64,000 bases of DNA from Candidatus Poribacteria bacterium (lineage in GTDB: Bacteria > Poribacteria > WGA-4E > PCPOR2b): positions 24,986 to 88,985 of the forward strand of contig PYIZ01000038.1 in the NCBI GenBank assembly GCA_003635265.1, written 5' to 3'. Numbering within the stretch: the stretch's first letter is position 1; each line of letters begins with the position of its first letter. The notes beneath the pieces were generated by a model. It saw nothing but the letters and a program-made list of their open reading frames with translations, was not told where the DNA came from and made no database searches. Of the stretch, positions 16,777 to 25,237 are shown piece by piece. A program made the position numbers and the translations under genes.

Positions 16777-18264
16777 TCACGAAGTCCAATCGCGCGCGAA
16801 CTGTACCAGCAGCCGCACACCATATCCAGTACCACCCTTGCTAGGAACATACGACGAACCTTTGACATCCCACGCCGTGCCGGCGATATCGAGATGTACC
16901 CACGGATAACCTTCCGCAAATTTCTTCAAGAACGCCCCGCCGACAATCGTTCCCGCCGTTCCATCGCCAATATTTTTGACGTCAGCGACATCACTTTTGA
17001 TTAGTTCGTCGTAATCGTCCCATAAGGGGAGTTCCCACACCCGTTCATGTGTTTTCTCTGCAGCGGATCTGACTTTGTCCATCACAGCATCGTCCGTTCC
17101 CATCATGCCACAGGCAATGGTTCCCAATGCGGTGATAACAGCGCCGGTCAGGGTTGCCAGATCTATCGCCGCCTTCGGATTATACTGGGCGGCATAGCCT
17201 AACGCATCCGCTAACACTAATCGACCTTCCGCGTCTGTATTGAGGATCTCGATCGTTTTGCCACCGTAGCTTTCGACAACATCGCCGGGCCGCTGGGCGG
17301 TGGCGCTCGGCATATTTTCGCTCGCCGCGATTAGTCCGACAACATGGAGATCCGGTTTAAGAACCCCGACCACCTGCATCGCGCCAAGCACCGCTGCTGC
17401 GCCAGACATATCGTGCTTCATATCCATCATGCCGGAGCCAGACTTGAGCGACAACCCACCGCTATCGAAGGTGATGGCTTTTCCAACAAACGCAACGGTG
17501 TCCTTCCCTTCACCATCGGGGATATGCTCCAAGACGATAAATCGCGGTTCTTCGATGCTGCCCTGAGACACGCCGAGCAATGTGCGAAACCCTTTCTCTT
17601 GGAGTTGTGCAAGGTCAAACACTTCGCATTTCAACCCAACCTCATTTGCAACCTCAACCGCTTTGTCAGCGAGCATCGTTGGGGTCAAGTGGTTCGGCGG
17701 TTGGTTGCTCAAATCGCGGGCGAGGTTGGTTCCGGTCGCAACCGCATCACCGATAGCAACGCCTCCCTCGACCATTGACCGAGTCGCTTCGTCCGTTACA
17801 AGAAAGGTGATGGAGTCAAGACTCTTGACCTTATCGAGTCCCTCCGTCTTGTGCTCGTTGAATTGGTAGAGCGCGAGTCGGCTAGCTTCGGCGGCAGCCT
17901 GTGCTATCTCTGGTGGGGTTTCTGGTGGCAGCGCAATTGCAATGGTTTTGAGTCCCAAATCCCGAAGTTCTTGGACCACTTTGCCCGCTGCCTGACGCAC
18001 TTTCTCTGGATCTAACTCCTCGTTTTTCCCCAAACCGACCAGCGCAATCCGCGAGGCAGTGATTGCCCCTCTGGTGTAGAGCAGCGCGGTCTGTTTGTGC
18101 TCCCCTTTGAAGTCGCCGGCATCAATCAGTTCGCTAATTGCGCCGTTTGTCGCTGTATCAGCGGCTTCCGCCACGCTGACGAGAGGTTCTCCCTCAAATA
18201 TACCGAATACAATCGCATCGGCGGTTTCTGTTCTGAAATCGCCGCCCTTGACATCAATCTGCAT
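16777..18264 (-). CDS. pepA: Leucyl aminopeptidase (M17)
   Basis: A 495-residue cytosolic M17 aminopeptidase that removes N-terminal residues from peptides and uses two divalent metals. The family signature NTDAEGRLVLADAL is intact, as are KAITFDSGGLSLK and the HDMSGAAAV block carrying metal and catalytic residues. The N-terminal non-catalytic domain (about residues 1-170) is present, and the length is normal for PepA. I chose ATG 18264 (MQIDVKGGDF) after AAAGGAAATC instead of the TTG 18 bases upstream. It lies downstream of rfaE2 across a repeat-rich spacer. Confidence 0.92.
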   Translation of the reverse strand: MQIDVKGGDFRTETADAIVFGIFEGEPLVSVAEAADTATNGAISELIDAGDFKGEHKQTALLYTRGAITASRIALVGLGKNEELDPEKVRQAAGKVVQELRDLGLKTIAIALPPETPPEIAQAAAEASRLALYQFNEHKTEGLDKVKSLDSITFLVTDEATRSMVEGGVAIGDAVATGTNLARDLSNQPPNHLTPTMLADKAVEVANEVGLKCEVFDLAQLQEKGFRTLLGVSQGSIEEPRFIVLEHIPDGEGKDTVAFVGKAITFDSGGLSLKSGSGMMDMKHDMSGAAAVLGAMQVVGVLKPDLHVVGLIAASENMPSATAQRPGDVVESYGGKTIEILNTDAEGRLVLADALGYAAQYNPKAAIDLATLTGAVITALGTIACGMMGTDDAVMDKVRSAAEKTHERVWELPLWDDYDELIKSDVADVKNIGDGTAGTIVGGAFLKKFAEGYPWVHLDIAGTAWDVKGSSYVPSKGGTGYGVRLLVQFARDWTS

Positions 18265-18311
18265 CCTATGATTTCCTTTCAATTTATTGGCCCAACCTTT
18301 AGTTGGACGAC

Positions 18312-18330
18312 GGGCGGGGTGACCCCGCCC
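18312..18330. repeat. GGGCGGGGT hairpin repeat
   Basis: GGGCGGGGT and ACCCCGCCC pair perfectly around a single G. The unit continues CCTACGATTGG and is followed by a second hairpin, GTAGGGGTTGGGTTTCCCAACCC at 18357-18379, which also occurs near position 107. No T-run follows on either strand, so it looks like a dispersed palindrome rather than a simple terminator. Confidence 0.7.
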
Positions 18331-18414
18331 CTACGATTGGGTGGGCGTGGGAATCCGTAGGGGTTGGGTTTCCCAACCCGTTGGATGTCGTGCCGTAATG
18401 TGCACAAAGGTTAC

Positions 18415-18431
18415 GGCATACGGAGTATGCC
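18415..18431. repeat. GGCATAC hairpin repeat, copy 1
   Basis: GGCATAC-GGA-GTATGCC is a perfect 7-bp inverted repeat, preceded by TTAC and followed by TACTACTA. Other copies are at 37544, 49119 and 60583. Confidence 0.8.
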
Positions 18432-18436
18432 TACTA

Positions 18437-18919
18437 CTATTTATACCTGTCGCGGATTGTTTCGACGAGATCAGTGGTCGATTTGCCCGGCACGTTCAAC
18501 CCAAGGATTACTTTGCCCCCGTTGGATTCGACCGCCTCCCGCTCAATGACCCGCTCGATTGTGTAATCGCCACCCTTGACATGGATGTTCGGCTTGATGG
18601 CTGATAGCAGGTCGATCGGATCAAGTTCGGGGAAAATCGTAACGTAATCAACACACCCCAAGCCTGCGAGCATTTCGGCGCGCTCGTCTTCAGAAACAAG
18701 GGGCCGGTTCTCCCCTTTGAGGACACGGACCGAGTCGTCGCTGTTGACGCCGACCACTAGGATGTCACCGAGCGCCTGTGCGGCTTGCAGGTAACGCAGA
18801 TGACCGACGTGTAGCACATCGAAGCAGCCGTTGGTCGTCACGACAACCTTGCCATCCACTTTCAATTGCTGGACAATTTCGACCAGCTGATTCCGAGGAT
18901 AGATTTTTTCGTTTGGCAT
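18437..18919 (-). CDS. rfaE2: Heptose-1-phosphate adenylyltransferase (RfaE2-like)
   Basis: A 160-residue nucleotidyltransferase equal to the C-terminal domain of HldE. It would transfer AMP to D-glycero-beta-D-manno-heptose 1-phosphate for LPS-type core sugar synthesis. TNGCFDVLHVGHLRYL contains the H-x-G-H nucleotide-binding motif, and VGVNSDDSVRVLKG, RPLVSEDERAEML and HVKGGDYT are family-conserved. The kinase domain found in fused HldE proteins is absent, as in many bacteria where the two activities are separate. The ATG at 18919 is the only sensible start. Confidence 0.85.
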   Translation of the reverse strand: MPNEKIYPRNQLVEIVQQLKVDGKVVVTTNGCFDVLHVGHLRYLQAAQALGDILVVGVNSDDSVRVLKGENRPLVSEDERAEMLAGLGCVDYVTIFPELDPIDLLSAIKPNIHVKGGDYTIERVIEREAVESNGGKVILGLNVPGKSTTDLVETIRDRYK

Positions 18920-19011
18920 GATGGGTTACCTATAAGATAGAAACTGATTTAGTTCATTGGTTGATTTTTCACGTTTCACGCTTTTTGTGTCTTGCGTTGT
19001 GTTTTTTTACT

Positions 19012-19803
19012 TCAAGAAAAATCCGGTACAGGCGTATAGGTGTTGAAACCGTCTGTCCGATCTTCACCGCGTAGGAGATAGATGTGGTGGCTCGGTCTCA
19101 ACGACGGGTCATTGCAGCGGACATCAGCGGGCATATAGCGCATCGTATAGCCGCATCGACGTTTTTGCGATGTGTTTGGTGCGGAACCGTGGATGGTAAA
19201 CGCATCGTGGAAATGGCATTCGCCGACCGCTAACTCTAGATCGACAACTCTTGACTCATCCATATCCTCCGCGATAACCTCACTGCCGAACAGGTGCTTT
19301 TCCCGATCGACCGTCTCGTACCGTCGATCTCTGAGTTTATGGCTGCCGGCGATTACGCGCATACAGCCGTTCTCGACCGTTGATTCGTCCACCGCCAGCC
19401 ACATCGTGATGACACGCATCGGTTGCAGTCGTTCGCCCCAGTAGACACCGTCCTGATGCCACGGTACTGCCAGACCGTCACTCGTCCGTTTGCTGATGAA
19501 GTGGCTTGACCAGAGCAGGATATCGGGTCCGATGAACCGTTCAATCACGTCCAATACGCGCGGGTCCGCAAGGTATTTGAACAGGTAAGGATGCTCGAAG
19601 TGCGGCACATCCATCTGCTCCGGGCGTTTGCCTTCGGGGAGCGATGCGATCATGTCATCGACGTAATCGCGCAGTTCGTCCAGTTCTGGTTGGGTGAAGA
19701 TCTTGCCAAATTTGAGGTAGCCGTTCTCATCGTAGAAAGCCACCTCCTCATCGGTGACCGTCGTTTCGGTGTTCCAATTTTTGTCTGTGTTTGTAAGATT
19801 CAT
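19012..19803 (-). CDS. PhyH family oxygenase
   Basis: A 263-residue Fe(II)/2-oxoglutarate oxygenase. H-x-D is in VPWHQDGVYWG, the distal His in TIHGSAPNTSQKRRCGYT with Arg close by, and AGSHKLRD is the conserved turn. The N-terminal EEVAFYDENGYLKFGKIF is the standard PhyH opening. I prefer ATG 19803 (MNLTNTD), preceded by GATGGAG, over the ATG at 19818 that overlaps the upstream stop. It follows two small genes (TM/coiled-coil and a 107-residue protein) in an apparent operon. Confidence 0.85.
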   Translation of the reverse strand: MNLTNTDKNWNTETTVTDEEVAFYDENGYLKFGKIFTQPELDELRDYVDDMIASLPEGKRPEQMDVPHFEHPYLFKYLADPRVLDVIERFIGPDILLWSSHFISKRTSDGLAVPWHQDGVYWGERLQPMRVITMWLAVDESTVENGCMRVIAGSHKLRDRRYETVDREKHLFGSEVIAEDMDESRVVDLELAVGECHFHDAFTIHGSAPNTSQKRRCGYTMRYMPADVRCNDPSLRPSHHIYLLRGEDRTDGFNTYTPVPDFS

Positions 19804-19814
19804 TTTTTTCTCCA

Positions 19815-20213
19815 TCAATCAAAGAAAACATTCCACAGTAATAGCGCGATCACAACAACCGCCGTTCCCCCGGCTATCGCAATATACCATTTCACCGTCG
19901 TGGTGAATCGATCTACCGAGTTTTCGAGTCGATCCATTGACTCATTGAGGGAATCGTTTAAGTCGGAGATATCGTCGCGCAACCCCGAAAAGCTGCTATC
20001 TATTTTGGATTGCATCGTGTCCAATTTGTGGGTGAATTGCGATTCCATTTCCAGGAGTCGATGCTCAAGCGGGTTATCAATCACCTTCAGGTTTGGCGAA
20101 TCTTGGTCACGCTGCTCCTCGATTGGCTGAGCGGGTGTGGTATCCGGCAGCTGTGAAGTGGTTTTGCTCGACTGCTCATCGATTTGGGGTTCGGATCGGT
20201 TTTGTGTTGTCAT
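19815..20213 (-). CDS. Tail-anchored coiled-coil membrane protein
   Basis: A 132-residue hypothetical protein. The first ~50 residues are polar and likely disordered (Gln, Ser, Thr, Pro rich). Residues about 55-100 form a predicted coiled coil with heptad spacing (LEMESQFTHKLDTMQSKI, then LRDDISDLNDSLNESMDRLE). A single C-terminal transmembrane segment (WYIAIAGGTAVVVIALLLW) ends in FFD. Its start overlaps the stop of the upstream gene by four bases (ATGA). No family is recognised; its architecture mirrors, in reverse order, that of the small gene at 26645. Confidence 0.65.
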   Translation of the reverse strand: MTTQNRSEPQIDEQSSKTTSQLPDTTPAQPIEEQRDQDSPNLKVIDNPLEHRLLEMESQFTHKLDTMQSKIDSSFSGLRDDISDLNDSLNESMDRLENSVDRFTTTVKWYIAIAGGTAVVVIALLLWNVFFD

Positions 20214-20533
20214 GATTTTTCCGCCGCGATGGTTACTTTTCGCACAGGCACCTGATTCTTTTTAATGACCTGAAGCAGGACCTCTGCATCTTCCAGTGTA
20301 ACATCATGAGATTTTTCGATGGCTTCAATGATACGCTGCACCATTGGATTTTTGCCCGTCGGTTTTGATTCTAAACTCTTGGCGATTTCTGGATCACTTG
20401 CCAATTCTTGTGTGGCTTCCCACGCTTCCTTATCTTGCAGATAGGTTAGATAGTCAACCCCCGCTTTCAGCTTTTCTGTCGAAAGTTGTTTGATTAACTC
20501 TACTGCTTGCTGTTGTAAATCTGCTTTTCGCAT
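20210..20533 (-). CDS. Small hypothetical protein, antitoxin-like
   Basis: A 107-residue, mostly helical protein. It opens LQQQAVELIKQLSTEKLKAG and continues VDYLTYLQDKEAWEATQELA, a pattern seen in small antitoxin-type proteins (DUF2281/RelB-like) that regulate a partner. No adjacent toxin is evident: the next gene overlaps it by four bases but is a membrane coiled-coil protein. The ATG at 20533 has AAGGAGAAC upstream. The antitoxin idea is weak. Confidence 0.55.
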   Translation of the reverse strand: MRKADLQQQAVELIKQLSTEKLKAGVDYLTYLQDKEAWEATQELASDPEIAKSLESKPTGKNPMVQRIIEAIEKSHDVTLEDAEVLLQVIKKNQVPVRKVTIAAEKS

Positions 20534-20603
20534 GATGTTCTCCTTTGGTTCTGTTTGCTCCCTATTGTCTGAATCGCGGATTCCAATCCGTCAGCGGTAA
20601 TAT

Positions 20604-21431
20604 TTATTGCTGGAGCGTCAACATTGCGGCGAGGTCTGCTGGTAGTTTCACGCCATTTCTCCGCTCAAAGTCCGAGACGCTCGCGTATTCGTTACGAAAC
20701 CCGTCGCTGATATCTACCCCCATCCTTACAGCAGCGGTTAGGTTTGATTGGGCGTTCTCCCATTCTCCGAGGTGTAACCACGCTTCGGCACGATTATAAT
20801 AGGCTTCGGCAAAATCGGGTTTAAGTTCTATCGCTTTAGTGTAGTCTACGATAGCACGGTCATAATCCCCTTTTTTGTAGTGAGCCACCCCGCGATTGTT
20901 ATAGGATTGGGGGTCGTTGGGATTCAGGGTTATCGCATTGGTATAGTCTATGATGGCACGGTCATAATTCCCTATGTTCGCGTAAGCACCCCCACGGTTC
21001 CCGTAAGCCTCTCCAAGATCAGGTTTGAACGCTATTGCTTTGCTCAAGTCTTCGATAGCACGGTCATAATCCCCTCTGCGCTCGTAAGCACCGCCACGAT
21101 TGTTATACGCCATGGCGAGGTCAGGGTTCAATTCTATCGCTCTAGTGCAATCTTCGAGGGCGCGGTCGTAATCCCCTTTGTCGCGGTAAGCACCACCACG
21201 GTTGCTATAAGCCATAGCAAGGTTAGGGTTCAACTCTATCGCATTGGTAAACGCTTCAACCGCAAGCTCATAATCTCCTTTGTTCGCGTAAGCAACACCG
21301 CGATTGTTATGGAGGACGGCTTCGCGTCGTTTGTGGCGCGCCTCCGGTCCCCGATGGGTTTCGTCGAGATTTGAAGCGTTTTCCTGCGTATGCGCTTGAC
21401 AGTCAAGTTTCACGTCTTTTGTTCTACTCAC
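20604..21431 (-). CDS. TPR repeat protein
   Basis: A 275-residue soluble scaffold built from six consecutive 34-residue tetratricopeptide repeats (for example NNRGVAYANKGDYELAVEAF and YSNRGGAYRDKGDYDRALED). The repeats are nearly identical in consensus and end with WLHLGEWENAQSNLTAAV. The last 35 residues (YASVSDFERRNGVKL to MLTLQQ) match the C-terminus of the FRG-TPR protein at 22528. Translation starts at GTG 21431, eight bases after AAAGGAG. TPR arrays mediate protein contacts; the partner is unknown. Confidence 0.8.
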   Translation of the reverse strand: MSRTKDVKLDCQAHTQENASNLDETHRGPEARHKRREAVLHNNRGVAYANKGDYELAVEAFTNAIELNPNLAMAYSNRGGAYRDKGDYDRALEDCTRAIELNPDLAMAYNNRGGAYERRGDYDRAIEDLSKAIAFKPDLGEAYGNRGGAYANIGNYDRAIIDYTNAITLNPNDPQSYNNRGVAHYKKGDYDRAIVDYTKAIELKPDFAEAYYNRAEAWLHLGEWENAQSNLTAAVRMGVDISDGFRNEYASVSDFERRNGVKLPADLAAMLTLQQ

Positions 21432-21511
21432 CGAGCCATCTCCTTTCTACATCAAATGCAGAGGTGGGATCACATCGCTTTGCACTTTCCTTGTACATGA
21501 GACGAAATAAT

Positions 21512-22309
21512 TTAGGGCACTCCTGTGACATCTATGAGCAGCTCACGCCCATTTAATGGCTGTACCGGCCGGTTGTTGCCATGGATAATCGCTTTAAATG
21601 CCGCAATTTGCGATTCAGACATCTCAACGGGCGTTGTTAGCACAATCCATTTGACTCCCTCTGAACAAGGCGGGGTCGTCAGTGAACCGTTGTAGCGGTA
21701 GGTGCTGGGAAAAGCCCCTACTGCTTCGTCGAGTATCTGTCTATTTGGCGACAACATCATAGGTAAATCAATAATGACATTCTCAATACGCTGTGTTTCG
21801 AGCGGGGTGGACGGTAAATCGGTCCAGATTGGATCAAATGCAGGGTGGTGACGACCGTTCTCGATTAACAGACCAACGACTGCTAAATTGCCCGTTTCAC
21901 TTTGGTGAACGAGGTGCATTTCCATGTCAAACGGTTTACCGTCTACCGTATGTTCGCTAGGTGCATGGAAATGGAATTGGAGCAGTTGGTAGTAGGTGCC
22001 ATCGATTTGGATTCCGCTGCCTTCAGGATACGCCACTTCAATCGTATGTCCATTATGGTGGATGTTCACACCCGTTGCAGGGTGGTACTCATAAGAGATA
22101 GGCGGAAGTTCGGTTGGCATGGGGCTCACAATGTCGATCGGTGATTGGTGCGTCCCCTCGCCGCAAAGGATGTATTCCTGACTAAGCTGCCCCCAAACAT
22201 CCGGTCCATTCTCTGCTGTATAACCCCACTTCACCTTAGGAGTATGGCGGGGCAAATTTTTTGCCCTTCCACAACCCGTTATACACATCATAAAACAGAT
22301 AGCCTCCAT
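21512..22309 (-). CDS. Alpha-class carbonic anhydrase
   Basis: A 265-residue zinc enzyme interconverting CO2 and bicarbonate. Zinc ligands are visible as H-F-H in LLQFHFHAPSEH and the third His in MEMHLVHQ. HQSPIDI, KWGYTAENGP and the late SLTTPPCSEGVKW are alpha-class signatures. The protein begins MEAICFMMCITGCGRAKN, a short hydrophobic stretch with a Cys that may be a lipobox, so it is probably periplasmic or lipid-anchored, although the signal is shorter than usual. An in-frame stop just upstream fixes the maximum length. It sits between two TPR-type genes. Confidence 0.88.
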   Translation of the reverse strand: MEAICFMMCITGCGRAKNLPRHTPKVKWGYTAENGPDVWGQLSQEYILCGEGTHQSPIDIVSPMPTELPPISYEYHPATGVNIHHNGHTIEVAYPEGSGIQIDGTYYQLLQFHFHAPSEHTVDGKPFDMEMHLVHQSETGNLAVVGLLIENGRHHPAFDPIWTDLPSTPLETQRIENVIIDLPMMLSPNRQILDEAVGAFPSTYRYNGSLTTPPCSEGVKWIVLTTPVEMSESQIAAFKAIIHGNNRPVQPLNGRELLIDVTGVP

Positions 22310-22329
22310 GTTTTTTTATCGGTAAAGTT

Positions 22330-22510
22330 TAGAATTTGTTTGTCTGAATCGCGGATTCGCGCGGATTTAGGGATTATACGCATTGAAAAAACATCGGCGG
22401 CGATACATTATCCTTACACTTGTCTGAATCTGGATTTACTGGATTTTCAGGATTTTCAGGATTTTGGGACCTATTTCCTCTCTGTCTGAATCGCGGATTG
22501 ACGCGGATTG
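22330..22510. repeat. TGTCTGAATCGCGGATT repeats
   Basis: Three copies of TGTCTGAATC(GC/T)GGATT occur at about 22342, 22421 and 22484, with another at about 20566. The middle one is followed by iterated GGATTTTCA units (CTGGATTTTCAGGATTTTCA). They fill the spacer upstream of the carbonic anhydrase and resemble a proliferating intergenic repeat. Confidence 0.7.
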
Positions 22511-22527
22511 CCCATTGGTGGTAAGGC

Positions 22528-23868
22528 TTATTGCTGGGGTGTCAGCATTTCGATGAGGTCTTCCGGCATCCCTCGGCTGCTCTGAAAGTCCGCAACGCTT
22601 CCGTAATCATCCTGAAATCTAACAGCAATGCCTATTCCCCTGTCTTTAGCAGATGTTAGGTCTCTCCTAGCATTTTCCCACTCTCCTAGGGATAACCATG
22701 CTATACCATGATAGTACTGAGCAGTGGGATTCAGTGAACCCACATGGAGTTGTACAACTTCTCGAAAATCTTTAACAGCAAGCACACGATTCTCTTCCCT
22801 CATGTAGATCATTGCACGATCGTATAACGCAGTGATATGATTGGGATTTAGTTCTATCGCTTTGCCAAAATCTCTAATAGCATAGTCAAATTCACCTTTT
22901 TGGCGGTGAACGCTCCCGCGGTAGCCATATCCATCAGTGCGAATAGTATCATTGTACCCGATTTCTATCAAGCTGGTGAAGTCGTCAATGGCATGCTTAA
23001 ACTCGCCTTTGCGTTGGTAAGCTAGACCACGATGTATATAGGATTGAGTAACCAGATTGGCATCAAAATCCAACTCTATGACCACAGTGTAGTAGGCGAT
23101 GGCATTATCCAATTCCTCTCTTTGGTGAACTTTAATACCGCGCGAAAAATAATCCCGAGCGTCGGGTTCTATGTATGGTTGATTGTGAGCGTGTAGACGA
23201 GCAAATCCATCAAAGTCAGGATACATAGTAGCTTCAGTAATATCTGATAATTCACTCAGGGATTTCAGAATTTCTCGCTTGCTACTTTGTGCGATGATAC
23301 ATTCCTCCTCTGCTTCGATCTGAGCACCACCAAATACAAAAACCGAATGTTGAGCGATAATGCGATTATTCTGAAGTTTGGGTTCCCATTGATATAGCGG
23401 ATATATACCGTCGTTAGCCGGCTGAAAAAAATGGTCAATATCTTTTTTTAACAAACCCGGAGTAATTATTTTGAAACGCGCTATAATATCGCTATAGACC
23501 GCGAATACTTTACCATTTGTTTCTTCCTTTGTGGAACTTTGCTGGCACGCAAACCAGAGTGCGACCTGTGCGCTGCGTGTAAAGTCTATTAGGCATGTAG
23601 CTGCGCCGAAGTGCTGAAGTTCTGCAAGTAGTTCCAGATCAGATAGTTGTTGACCGTTTTTCTGATCGTGTCCCCGTCCCCGCGCGTCGTTTATCAATCC
23701 TCGATTGACTTCGAGAAGTCGAGCAGCAGTTTTGTTAGTTATCAGGCGGCGATAAGCGGAGGCTTCTATTTTGTAGGAAGATTTTGAAACACCACGAAAC
23801 AAATAGTGTCCGTCGTTGAATTGCGACGCCCATTCGATAAATTGACTGACTGTTTCGATGTGCCTCAT
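22528..23868 (-). CDS. FRG-domain protein with TPR repeats
   Basis: A 446-residue protein. The N-terminal ~200 residues are an FRG domain (HYLFRGVSKSSYKIEAS with its F-R-G, then LQHFGAATCLIDFTRSAQVALWFACQ), a domain found in phage- and defence-associated proteins of unknown biochemistry. From about residue 235 come four to five TPR units (YIHRGLAYQRKGEFKHAIDD, YGYRGSVHRQKGEFDYAIRD). The final segment matches the tail of the TPR protein at 20604 (WLSLGEWENARRDL, YGSVADF, MLTPQQ). I start at 23868, after AAAAGGGAAAAA, rather than 23910. Confidence 0.8.
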   Translation of the reverse strand: MRHIETVSQFIEWASQFNDGHYLFRGVSKSSYKIEASAYRRLITNKTAARLLEVNRGLINDARGRGHDQKNGQQLSDLELLAELQHFGAATCLIDFTRSAQVALWFACQQSSTKEETNGKVFAVYSDIIARFKIITPGLLKKDIDHFFQPANDGIYPLYQWEPKLQNNRIIAQHSVFVFGGAQIEAEEECIIAQSSKREILKSLSELSDITEATMYPDFDGFARLHAHNQPYIEPDARDYFSRGIKVHQREELDNAIAYYTVVIELDFDANLVTQSYIHRGLAYQRKGEFKHAIDDFTSLIEIGYNDTIRTDGYGYRGSVHRQKGEFDYAIRDFGKAIELNPNHITALYDRAMIYMREENRVLAVKDFREVVQLHVGSLNPTAQYYHGIAWLSLGEWENARRDLTSAKDRGIGIAVRFQDDYGSVADFQSSRGMPEDLIEMLTPQQ

Positions 23869-23948
23869 TTTTTCCCTTTTTAGCAGCATGATCTTCAATG
23901 CCCGAACCACAGACTAACACATATCCGTGATTCAGACAATATGCAGCA

Positions 23949-25151
23949 TCAATCCGCAGAGCGAACCCGCTCGGTCAACTCGTCGTCAACGGTGATCGCC
24001 AGAGGCCCATCGGGACTGAGCATCCTGCTCACCATGAGCGCCTCAAGCTCCCGTTTCTCAAGCTCGGTCAGTTCCTCGACATAGGGACCGTTGATGAACC
24101 GCTTGTACACGCGACTGGTATCCCTGAACGGCAACATATACATCGGGATCACCGCCTGCAACATGGCAGCACGTTTATGCGGGGTACGGTTCACGCCAGC
24201 ACGATGCCACGTCCGAGAATCGTAGAGGATATAACTGCCCGGCGGTGCCTCAACAACATCGGCATCGGGACCGGTGTAGGGCAGCCCCCTCGCTTCACGA
24301 TGTCCTGGCTCCTTGTTTGCGTTTCCGGTTCCCCATTCGACTGGCGGTCCTGCGCCGAGTGCGTGTGACCCAAGTTTGAAACAGGTCGCGCCATTCTCCT
24401 TCCGAAATTCCGACACACACAGGTTGCGCTGAACCCCCATGGCGAACCCATCGACCTGATGCACAGGGATCCGGTCCTTTGTCCTGCCGGCAATGCCCCA
24501 GAGGTACGGGAAATCGGAATGCCAGCCTTGGACGTTCCGTTTGCCGTCGTCTTTGGGGAGTATGGCAAAGCCGGGCGAATGTCCGAGCCGAATGTCTTGG
24601 ACCCCCATATATTCGCGCATCAACCACAAGGAGACCGGCTCCGTCGCGATCTTTGCGACGGCTGAAGTCTGGAGCATCGGTGCAACGCTCCGATCAAACT
24701 CTCCATCGCTTTCCCAACGACCGGTGAAGCTCACCCGCTCCAACTCCTCAATGATATCGGGATCGATGATCGCAGGCACACAGACCCAGCCGTTCTCTCT
24801 GAACGATTTTAGATATGTTGACGGCATGTGCGCGGGACCGTGTCCGGGGACGAACAACGCGGCAACATCGCTAAGTGTGCCATCACTGGCGAGCCATTTC
24901 CCATCATGGCGGAGGTAGCTTCCATCTTTGGAACGGGGCGATTCCGTTTCAACGACAAGACCGGTCCCCACGTGGCGATAGGTCTCTCCATCGGTGTCCC
25001 ATATCGCCTGATCGTCCACATAGTCGAAGGTCGCAAATCCATCATCGGACGCGCCGAGGTAATCCCCATTGGGCGCACGAAGTAACGTATAGTGTGATGA
25101 CGGTTGTTCAACACGAGTAACAGTTTCCTGAAAAATTTCGTCTTTTGGCAT
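23949..25151 (-). CDS. PhyH family oxygenase with N-terminal beta domain
   Basis: A 400-residue protein with two parts. Residues about 1-110 are beta-rich and repetitive (YTLLRAPNGDYLGASDDGFA, YLRHDGKWLASDGT), reminiscent of a beta-trefoil or lectin-like fold. Residues from about 115 are a PhyH domain with H-x-D in QGWHSDFPYLWG and the distal His in RTWHRAGVNRTPHKRAAML. The start is ATG 25151 (MPKDEIF) after GGGAGGGAATAC; the longer track ORF reads repeat sequence. The added domain may bind carbohydrate or a partner. Substrate unknown. Confidence 0.8.
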   Translation of the reverse strand: MPKDEIFQETVTRVEQPSSHYTLLRAPNGDYLGASDDGFATFDYVDDQAIWDTDGETYRHVGTGLVVETESPRSKDGSYLRHDGKWLASDGTLSDVAALFVPGHGPAHMPSTYLKSFRENGWVCVPAIIDPDIIEELERVSFTGRWESDGEFDRSVAPMLQTSAVAKIATEPVSLWLMREYMGVQDIRLGHSPGFAILPKDDGKRNVQGWHSDFPYLWGIAGRTKDRIPVHQVDGFAMGVQRNLCVSEFRKENGATCFKLGSHALGAGPPVEWGTGNANKEPGHREARGLPYTGPDADVVEAPPGSYILYDSRTWHRAGVNRTPHKRAAMLQAVIPMYMLPFRDTSRVYKRFINGPYVEELTELEKRELEALMVSRMLSPDGPLAITVDDELTERVRSAD

Positions 25152-25164
25152 CAGTATTCCCTCC

Positions 25165-25237
25165 CAAATTTGTTCATTAGTGCATGAATTCACTAGTTCA
25201 TTAATGAACCAATGTACCAATCAACTAATGAACTAAC
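25165..25237. repeat. TTCATTAG-type repeat between PhyH and oxidoreductase genes
   Basis: Iterated TTCATTAGTGCATGAATTCA, TAGTTCATTAATGAACCAATG and CAACTAATGAAC units in both orientations. They form the spacer between the Gfo/Idh/MocA gene and the PhyH gene. Confidence 0.75.

Noticed and set aside
18312-18330. GC-rich hairpin considered as a rho-independent terminator
   Set aside because: No T-tract follows on either strand; the same sequence type behaves as a dispersed palindrome.
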